A stretch of DNA of 6,393 bases from AP-15 sp045802495 (GTDB taxonomy: Bacteria > Pseudomonadota > Alphaproteobacteria > ATCC43930 > CGMCC-115725), in contig JBJMQW010000504.1 of the NCBI GenBank assembly GCA_045802495.1, forward strand, positions 1-6,393, read 5' to 3'. Under the pieces are notes generated by a model. It saw only the letters and a program-made list of their open reading frames with translations, was not told the origin of the DNA and did no database searches. Below are positions 1 to 4,599 of the stretch, in pieces; position 1 is the stretch's first letter; each line of letters begins with the position of its first letter. A program made the position numbers and the translations under genes.

Positions 1-863
1 CGGATTTCGGCGGGCTCGACATCGCATTGGTCGGCGTACCGATGGATCTCGGCGTCACCAATCGGGCCGGCGCCCGCTTTGGACCCCGCGCGGTGCGCGA
101 CATCGAGCGCATCGGCCCCTACAACCACGCCCTCCGCGTGGTACCCAAAGCCGAGTGCCAAGCGGCCGATATCGGCGACGTGCCGATGCGCTCGCGCTTC
201 AGCCTCGATAGGTGCATCGAGGACATCGAGGCGTTCTACACGCGCATCCAGACGGCCGGCGTTCGACCGCTCTCGGTCGGCGGCGATCATTCGATCACCT
301 ACCCGATCCTGAAGGCGCTCGGCCGGGACCGCCCGGTCGGTCTCGTCCATATCGACGCGCATTGCGACACGATGGGTGCGATCGACAGCTCCAAATTCCA
401 CCATGGCGGCCCATTCCGCCAGGCCGTGCTCGCCGGGGCCCTCGACCCCGAGCGGACGATCCAGATCGGCATCCGCGGCCCGGCTGAGATCTTCTGGGGC
501 TTCTCCTACGATTCCGGCATGACCGTGCTGCACATCGACGATGTCGACCGGCTCGGCATCGAGGCGGTCGCGGCCAAGGCCAGAGCGGTCGTCGGTGACG
601 GGCCGGCCTACATCTCCTTCGACGTCGACGGCCTCGACCCGGCCTTCACCCCGGGCACCGGCACGCCCGAAGCCGGCGGCCTCACCCCGCGCGAGGCCCA
701 GGCGATCCTGCGCGGCCTCAAGGGCATCGACATCATCGGCGGCGACGTCGTCGAGATCGCGCCGCAATACGACCCGACCAGCAATACGGCGATGGTCGGC
801 GCTCAGATGCTGTTCGAGATCTTTTCGCTGATGACGCTCGGCCCTCGATCTGCTCACCGCTGA
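1..863 (+). CDS. Agmatinase/guanidinobutyrase-type ureohydrolase, 5' end outside window
   Basis: A member of the arginase/agmatinase (ureohydrolase) family, cytoplasmic di-manganese enzymes that split a guanidino compound into an amine and urea. The frame is open from base 3, before any start codon, and continues upstream as DFGGLDIALVGVPMD, so the TTG at 27 is not the real start. Counting from that TTG, all six expected metal ligands are present: His88 in GGDHS, Asp110, His112 and Asp114 in DAHCD, and Asp199 and Asp201 in SFDVDGLDP. The PGTGTPEAGGLT signature follows, and a conserved DVVEIAPQYD segment lies near the C-terminus. The stop is TGA at 861-863. The FHHGGPFRQA substrate-loop region suggests the agmatinase/guanidinobutyrase/guanidinopropionase branch rather than arginase, but the substrate cannot be settled from sequence alone. 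No operon partner is visible downstream; the next gene is convergent. Confidence 0.9.
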   Translation, partial: DFGGLDIALVGVPMDLGVTNRAGARFGPRAVRDIERIGPYNHALRVVPKAECQAADIGDVPMRSRFSLDRCIEDIEAFYTRIQTAGVRPLSVGGDHSITYPILKALGRDRPVGLVHIDAHCDTMGAIDSSKFHHGGPFRQAVLAGALDPERTIQIGIRGPAEIFWGFSYDSGMTVLHIDDVDRLGIEAVAAKARAVVGDGPAYISFDVDGLDPAFTPGTGTPEAGGLTPREAQAILRGLKGIDIIGGDVVEIAPQYDPTSNTAMVGAQMLFEIFSLMTLGPRSAHR

Positions 864-1067
864 CCGTCGCAATCAATAATTGTATCGAAAAATGAGCCCC
901 ACTGCTTCTGCAGCGAGTTTGCAGCGAAAATCTCCTTAAAGTTGTGGAGCGCGTTCCACCGGGCTGGTTCAACGTTTATCTATCTAACACCTCCTCGGTT
1001 GCGCAGCGCATCCCTTGGCTGACCCATATACAATGCCAATTGGGCAATTTCTGGATCATCTTGAGGG
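864..1067. other. Intergenic region between two convergent genes
   Basis: These 204 bp separate the ureohydrolase stop from the CDF stop on the other strand. They are more AT-rich than the flanking genes. Visible structure is slight: an 8-bp direct repeat TGCAGCGA at 909-916 and 920-927 (period 11), and a near-perfect 16-bp palindrome, GTGGAGCGCGTTCCAC, at 944-959. There is no hairpin with a T-tract that I would call a terminator, and no credible ORF. Confidence 0.4.
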
Positions 1068-1703
1068 TCACTCGGCCGGAACGCCCGAGAGCACGGGTCG
1101 CCCGCGCAATTCACCGCGAGCTTGCCGGATTACCCGCACGGCCGATGACATCCCGAGGCTAGCTATGACCGCGGCCACCGCGATGTCGGGCCATGGCGTC
1201 CCGGACGCCCAGACACCGGCGCCAGCAACGATGACGGCGAGGTTGGCGACACAGTCGTTGCGTGTGCACAGCCAGACCGACAGCGCCTGGCTGTCAGCCA
1301 GACGGTAGCGATAGAGAAGACCGGCGACGCCGAGATTGGCGGCGAGAGCCAGCAGCCCGACCGCGCCCATCATTTCGGCGTGCGGCACCGTCGCGGTGAT
1401 CGCATGATGGATGGTGCTGACGGCGACCCAGAGGCCGAACAGGCCCATGACGCCGCCCTTGAGCAACGCCGCCCGCGCGCGCCAGCGGAGGGCAAGGCCC
1501 ACAACAAGGAGGGCGACCGCGTAATTTGCCGTATCGGCAAGGAAGTCGAGCGCATCCGCGCGCAAGCTGACGGAACCGGCAAGGATGCTGGCAACGATCT
1601 CGACGATAAACATAACCATATTGACCGCCAGCGCGAGCCAAAGAACCCGTCGATAGCGCTCGTCGGTTTGCGGTGCCGAGCAGTCGTGATCGCAGCAGGT
1701 CAT
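1068..1703 (-). CDS. Small CDF-type cation efflux transporter lacking the C-terminal domain
   Basis: An inner-membrane cation diffusion facilitator of 211 residues, probably a proton-driven exporter of Zn2+ or a similar divalent metal. Six membrane segments can be read, roughly at residues 20-43, 48-72, 80-103, 110-132, 142-167 and 171-192. Segment 2 carries ALDFLAD (Asp53, Asp57) and segment 5 carries CTRND (Cys146, Asp150), in place of the usual (H/D)xxxD plus HxxxD pair. The N-terminus MTCCDHDCS has three Cys and one His within eight residues and may bind metal. The protein ends about 19 residues after segment 6, so it lacks the ~80-90-residue cytoplasmic domain of classical CDFs; CTD-less CDFs are a known minority. 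The start is the ATG at 1703, with only a weak GGA-type ribosome site. It lies 48 bp downstream of the hydrolase gene on the same strand, so co-transcription is likely. Metal specificity is unknown. Confidence 0.85.
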   Translation of the reverse strand: MTCCDHDCSAPQTDERYRRVLWLALAVNMVMFIVEIVASILAGSVSLRADALDFLADTANYAVALLVVGLALRWRARAALLKGGVMGLFGLWVAVSTIHHAITATVPHAEMMGAVGLLALAANLGVAGLLYRYRLADSQALSVWLCTRNDCVANLAVIVAGAGVWASGTPWPDIAVAAVIASLGMSSAVRVIRQARGELRGRPVLSGVPAE

Positions 1704-1751
1704 GACGTTCCGTCTCGATCCGAAATACAGGCTTCTTCGGGTATCTTAGCC

Positions 1752-2582
1752 TCAATCATAGTAATCGGGCGTCATTTTCAGGCTGCCGCGCTGCACCTTG
1801 TCATGATTGATCCAGAGCTGCGCGTTCTCTTTCGCCAACAGATCGGCGATGCGCTGCATCGAGGCCAAGGTTTTCTCCTTGTCGGTGTTGTTTGCAGGCA
1901 CGCCGCGATTTTCCCAATTGCTCTTGAAGTGGACGGCATCGCCCGAAAGTACGAGCGCGCCGGTCTTCGGCAATTTCACCAGGAGCGACTGGTGGCGGGG
2001 CGTGTGCCCTGGTGTCGAGATGATCGTCACGCTGCCGTCGCGGAATACGTCGTAATCGCCTTCGAGCTTTGTCACAGGATGCTCCGGCTTGAAGCGAGCG
2101 CCGCCGGAAGGGTTCGGCCACTCGTATTCGGCCTTCTGCACCAGCAGCATGGCCTGCGGGAACAGCTCCACATTGCCGATATGGTCCCCATGCGTGTGAG
2201 AAACAGCGACGAATTTGATATCCGCCGGCTTGACGCCGAGCTGATCGAGCTGGCTCCCCAGTGTCTTCGGGCGCCGCCAGTGTGTCGCCTTCGGATCGGC
2301 CGGAGTCTGACCATCGGGCATGGCTGCGATTGCATCGGCGACCCCGGTGTCCCACAGCAGCCAACCCTGCGCATGGTGAATAAGGTAGCAATTATCGACG
2401 AAATCCATCGACTTGCCGACATTGACCCCCGGCGACCAGCGAGAAATGTCCCCGGCAACCCCCTCGCCGCAATTGAGAATGTAGAGCTTGTCGACGGCGG
2501 ATTTGGTTTGCGCGGAACCTGCCCCAGCAGAAATTAACAGTACTGCCGCCAATGCGACAATACAAATGCTCGATCGTTTCAT
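1752..2582 (-). CDS. Exported MBL-fold hydrolase, N-acyl homoserine lactonase family
   Basis: A metallo-beta-lactamase-fold hydrolase of 276 residues, closest by pattern to the N-acyl homoserine lactonase (AttM/AiiA-like) family, which opens the lactone ring of quorum-sensing signals. The N-terminus MKRSSICIVALAAVLLISAG is a typical Sec signal peptide with likely cleavage after Ala24 (GSA/QT), placing the mature enzyme in the periplasm or outside the cell. The di-zinc ligand set is complete: His129, His131, Asp133 and His134 in SHTHGDH, His193 in TPGHTPRH, Asp215 in SGDAVHF and His260 in INHD. NxGxG-like sugar- or nucleotide-binding motifs are absent. The start ATG at 2582 is preceded by GAGGG, which supports it. 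The length fits the family. The same fold serves other lactonases and hydrolases, so AHL specificity is inferred. The downstream gene is the CDF transporter, 48 bp away. Confidence 0.85.
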   Translation of the reverse strand: MKRSSICIVALAAVLLISAGAGSAQTKSAVDKLYILNCGEGVAGDISRWSPGVNVGKSMDFVDNCYLIHHAQGWLLWDTGVADAIAAMPDGQTPADPKATHWRRPKTLGSQLDQLGVKPADIKFVAVSHTHGDHIGNVELFPQAMLLVQKAEYEWPNPSGGARFKPEHPVTKLEGDYDVFRDGSVTIISTPGHTPRHQSLLVKLPKTGALVLSGDAVHFKSNWENRGVPANNTDKEKTLASMQRIADLLAKENAQLWINHDKVQRGSLKMTPDYYD

Positions 2583-2586
2583 ATGA

Positions 2587-2591
2587 CCCTC
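2587..2591 (-). promoter_or_regulatory. Ribosome binding site of the lactonase-family gene
   Basis: GAGGG on the - strand lies 4 nt before the ATG at 2582 (spacer TCAT). The match is good and the spacing is tight. It fixes the signal-peptide start as the translation start. Confidence 0.5.
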
Positions 2592-2738
2592 ACTGAATGG
2601 GACCTGACGCCGCTCCCTTGGCTACACTAACACTGGACCTTGGCCGGCATCGCAATACCGTAGCCGTCAAACCTGAAGTGCGGCGACGTCCCGTCGGCCT
2701 TGGCAGACATTTAAAGCGCAACAAAAGGAGGCGCCAAA

Positions 2739-2804
2739 TTGCGCATCTTGGCCTACTGCAGCGGCAGCATGTGGACAGCGCATTGCGATCAAATCTCAGG
2801 TTAG
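2739..2804 (+). CDS. Possible 21-residue small ORF with a strong ribosome site (weak candidate)
   Basis: A near-consensus AAAAGGAGG at 2723-2731 stands 7 nt before a TTG codon at 2739. The frame then reads 21 residues, beginning MRILAYCSGSMW, to a TAG at 2802-2804. The ribosome-site match and spacing are better than those of the larger genes nearby. Against it, the start is TTG, the peptide is unrecognised, it has two Cys and no obvious membrane segment, and a purine-rich hexamer arises by chance often enough in several kilobases. No promoter was identified on this strand. Confidence 0.15.
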   Translation: MRILAYCSGSMWTAHCDQISG

Positions 2805-2805
2805 A

Positions 2806-2857
2806 GAAGCGCCTGTGATCCGGCAACTATCGGATGATGCGCGTCAAAAGGCGCTTC
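2806..2857. repeat. Nested inverted repeat downstream of mscL
   Basis: A perfect 9-bp inverted repeat pairs GAAGCGCCT (2806-2814) with AGGCGCTTC (2849-2857). Inside it lies a 5-bp hairpin, ATCCG (2818-2822) with CGGAT (2831-2835). Next to it, GCTTC (2858-2862) pairs with GAAGC (2869-2873) around a 6-nt loop, beginning 20 nt after the mscL stop. The group could act in mscL transcript 3'-end formation, but there is no proper T-tract, so a terminator call would be speculative. Confidence 0.35.
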
Positions 2858-2892
2858 GCTTCCCGAAAGAAGCTCACCGATTTGACAGATCG

Positions 2893-3351
2893 CTAGTTTC
2901 GCCTCGCTGCCAGCAGGTCGCGGATTTCCTCGAGCAGCACCTCGGATCTCGGCGGTGCGGCGGGGGTCGGGTCCTGGCGCATGTGCAGGCGGGTCAGCGC
3001 CTTGATAAGCCAGAACACCGCAAAGCTGACGATCAGGAACTGGATCACGGCGTTGAGGAAGACGCCGATATTCAGGGTCACAGCGCCGGCCTTTTGCGCG
3101 TCGGCGAGCGTCGCCTCCGATTGCCCCTTCAATGTGACAAAGATGTTGGTGAAATCGATGCCGCCGACGATCAAGCCAAGGATCGGGGTGAAGAGGTCCT
3201 TCACGAGACTATTCACCACGGCGGTGAAGGCGACCCCGATGACGATGCCGACTGCCAGGTCGACTACATTCCCCCGCATGATGAAGGCGCGGAATTCACC
3301 GACCCAACCCGGCTGATGAATGCGAAACGGTGCAGTTGTTCGATCGCTCAT
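2893..3351 (-). CDS. mscL: Large-conductance mechanosensitive channel MscL
   Basis: MscL is an inner-membrane homo-pentamer that opens a wide non-selective pore when membrane tension rises, releasing solutes during hypo-osmotic shock. The 152-residue protein carries the family signature in the first helix (FRAFIMRGNVVDLAVGIVIG, residues 20-39, with the membrane segment at about 29-50). A periplasmic loop spans about 60-95, a second membrane segment about 96-118, and an amphipathic C-terminal helix of the cytoplasmic bundle (SEVLLEEIRDLLAAR, 136-150) ends the protein. The N-terminus is some 15 residues longer than in E. coli MscL. The ATG at 3351 is preceded by GGGAG with a 9-nt spacer, which supports this longer start. 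It appears to be a single-gene unit, since the flanking gaps on both sides exceed 300 bp. Confidence 0.96.
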   Translation of the reverse strand: MSDRTTAPFRIHQPGWVGEFRAFIMRGNVVDLAVGIVIGVAFTAVVNSLVKDLFTPILGLIVGGIDFTNIFVTLKGQSEATLADAQKAGAVTLNIGVFLNAVIQFLIVSFAVFWLIKALTRLHMRQDPTPAAPPRSEVLLEEIRDLLAARRN

Positions 3352-3737
3352 GGATAGTTTCTCCCAGGACCGACAAAACTAACATTTGAGCGCCCGGGTT
3401 TCTTCCGCGAGCGCCGTTATTTCGGTTGCCGCCAAACGCGCACCAGTGGTTTCGCCGACGCCGACCCAGGCGGCGAGCTGCCCTGCGGATCGATGTCGAG
3501 CGCCGCAAACCCGCGCTCCCTGCCGCGCCCAGGCGACCGCGAAGTTGAGCGGCACCCGCGGTTTTGTCGCCGGACTGGCGGGCCGCCCCGGCAAATTCTT
3601 AATGACACTGCCCTCTTTCGTGGATTAAGGAGTGTGGGTTTATCGCAAAACTGGCGACGACGCCCATCTGCGATGGTTCAAGATCGATCAGAACTTCTCG
3701 ATATGGTTAATCTGCAGCTACGAGAGGGTCGCTCACA
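3352..3737. other. Intergenic region between divergent mscL and the cysteine-protein gene
   Basis: These 386 bp lie upstream of both mscL (- strand) and the + strand gene at 3738, so both promoters should be here. Open frames of 60-80 residues on each strand between about 3380 and 3630 are Arg-, Ala- and Pro-rich and overlap each other. I recognise none of them. A - strand frame at 3379-3594 ends in a plausible helix (LAATEITALAEETRALKC) and could be a relic, but there is no family match. The last ~130 bp are more AT-rich, as expected for a promoter region. No clear sigma-factor boxes can be defended. Confidence 0.4.
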
Positions 3738-4270
3738 ATGCTTCGTTGGAGTGTGATCTCAGTCATAGCCGGTGTCGGAATGGTCGCCTTTGGCGGCGCA
3801 CCGCCGGCATATGCGTTATCGATGAAGGAGTGCAGCGCCAAATACGAGGCCGCACAGAAAGCAGACGCACTGCACGGAATGAAATGGAACGACTTCCGCA
3901 AAGCCGAATGCGGTGCCAATGCGGGCGCCTCCTCGAGCACAAACCCGTCGAGTGCCGCTGCCCCGAAGAAAGCATCGCCGGTCAATGCCGGAAATGCCGT
4001 ATTTCCGGTCGCCGTCTCGCCAAAATATTCGAAAGAATCCGCCGGGAAGGCGCGCATGCATACCTGTCTCGACCAGTACAACACCAACAAGGCCAGCGCG
4101 GCCTGAACTGGATTCAAAGATGCCAATGGAAGGCGCGCATGCATACCTGTCTCGACCAGTACAACACCAACAAGGCCAGCGATGCCAATGGCGGCCTGAA
4201 CTGGATTCAAAAAGGCGGCGGCTATTACAGCCTATGCAGTAAGCACCTCAAGGGACAGGCAATGGGCTAG
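3738..4270 (+). pseudogene. Exported two-repeat cysteine protein, frameshifted by an internal tandem duplication
   Basis: The ATG at 3738 follows GAGAGGG (3722-3728) and opens a 122-residue frame ending at TGA 4104-4106. Residues 1-26 form a Sec signal peptide with likely cleavage after AYA (PPAYA/LS). The first module, MKECSAKYEAAQKADALHGM, has Cys32, Tyr36, Gly47, Trp50 and Cys58. A low-complexity Ala/Ser/Pro linker (about 59-95) follows, and a second module begins MHTCLDQYNTNKAS but is cut short. The missing C-terminus lies intact downstream in another frame: DANGGLNWIQKGGGYYSLC and so on to TAG 4268-4270. Removing 83 bp (4045-4127) joins the two parts into one 149-residue protein. The modules match hypothetical exported proteins I associate with Bradyrhizobium and relatives; the function is unknown. 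It could be a pseudogene, a truncated but expressed allele, or an assembly artefact. Confidence 0.7.
4045..4211 (+). repeat. Imperfect tandem duplication inside the cysteine-protein gene
   Basis: A 54-bp direct repeat is identical at every base between 4045-4098 and 4128-4181 (offset 83). A second shared block of 21 bp lies at 4098-4118 and 4191-4211, and a third, GATGCCAATGG, at 4119-4129 and 4181-4191. The order of the last two blocks is reversed between the copies. The 83-bp period is not a multiple of three, so the upstream copy puts the downstream copy out of frame and creates the TGA at 4104. Confidence 0.92.
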
Positions 4271-4303
4271 CGCGGTTCCCGATGGGTCGTGATTCCGCGC
4301 AAC

Positions 4304-4358
4304 CGGGAGTCCAGGGCAAGTGAAGTGCGGCGGCCCTGGACCCCCGCTTTCGCGGGGG
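4304..4358. repeat. REP-like palindromic element with two overlapping hairpins
   Basis: GTCCAGGGC (4309-4317) pairs with GCCCTGGAC (4333-4341), extending to about 13 bp with one mismatch if flanking CGGG and CCCG are included. Overlapping its right arm, CCCCCGC (4341-4347) pairs with GCGGGGG (4352-4358) around a TTTC loop. The two hairpins share bases, so they exclude each other. The wording resembles the dispersed 'CTGGAcCCCCGCtttcGCGGGG' intergenic repeats that I recall from Bradyrhizobiaceae and other alphaproteobacteria; copy number cannot be tested here. Confidence 0.55.
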
Positions 4359-4430
4359 CGACGAATATGAGAGAGCGACCCGTTCGGAAACTGCTCTAGT
4401 GCTCGAGATCAAACGATGATTCCCCGGTAA

Positions 4431-4471
4431 ACCCTCACCCAACCAGCCCTCTGGGCATGGTGGGTGAGGGT
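4431..4471. repeat. Long palindromic hairpin between convergent genes
   Basis: ACCCTCACCCA (4431-4441) pairs over 11 bp with TGGGTGAGGGT (4461-4471). Inside, CCA (4443-4445) pairs with TGG (4458-4460), and GCCC (4446-4449) with GGGC (4453-4456), giving 18 base pairs with two one-base bulges and a TCT loop. It sits between the convergent cysteine-protein gene and katG. It may work as a two-way transcription stop or be a REP-like dispersed palindrome. A run of only three T's follows on the - strand. Confidence 0.6.
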
Positions 4472-4525
4472 GTCGGTACCGGTCGGTGCTAGGTGTTCCA
4501 GGCAGTTGGCTCCCGATCGTTTCCA

Positions 4526-4549
4526 TCCTCTCCCCAGTCGAGGGAAGGA
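4526..4549. repeat. Short imperfect hairpin downstream of katG
   Basis: TCCT (4526-4529) plus TCCC (4531-4534) pairs with GGGA (4542-4545) plus AGGA (4546-4549) across one bulged base, with a 7-nt loop. It lies about 50 bp beyond the katG stop. It resembles the CCTCTCCCC-type dispersed palindromes of proteobacteria and is the third palindrome in 250 bp. There is no T-tract. Confidence 0.35.
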
Positions 4550-4599
4550 CCCGATGGCGGATCCTGTTCAGCGGTTGTTTGGCCGCCTTTCCACAGAGA

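Larger units (their letters stand above)
2583..2892. other. Intergenic region between the lactonase-family gene and mscL
   Basis: This 310-bp gap lies upstream of the lactonase gene and downstream of mscL, both on the - strand. It must hold the hydrolase promoter unless that gene is read from mscL, but I find no convincing -35/-10 pair. Longer open frames on both strands (about 75 residues each) are Arg-rich, resemble no family, and look spurious. A 27-codon - strand frame at 2627-2710 (starting MSAKADG) lacks a ribosome site. Contents listed separately are a possible 21-residue ORF and nested inverted repeats. Confidence 0.4.

Noticed and set aside
27..29. TTG at 27 as start of the ureohydrolase
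   Set aside because: The frame is open to the window edge and the residues before it (GLDIALVGVP) match the family's first strand, so the start is further upstream.
944..959. Palindrome as an operator site
   Set aside because: It lies between the 3' ends of convergent genes, where no promoter is needed, and it does not match a regulator site I can name.
1380..2537. A 385-residue open frame on the + strand
   Set aside because: It lies antisense to the CDF and lactonase-family genes, whose motifs are complete. Its own translation shows no family signature and crosses a gene boundary.
2590..2826. A 78-residue - strand frame in the gap before the lactonase-family gene
   Set aside because: Its composition is Arg- and Ser-rich, it has no ribosome site, and its end runs into the ribosome-site region of the real gene. 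A 27-codon alternative at 2627-2710 is equally unsupported.
4045..4181. CRISPR-like direct repeat
   Set aside because: There are only two copies, they lie inside a coding gene, and the 'spacer' is made of the same gene's sequence. It is a tandem duplication.
3632..4270. A 212-residue + strand frame starting at GTG 3632
   Set aside because: Only its last ~48 residues, the displaced C-terminus of the cysteine protein, look like protein. The earlier part is out of frame with the signal peptide at 3738, and its ribosome site is too close to the GTG.
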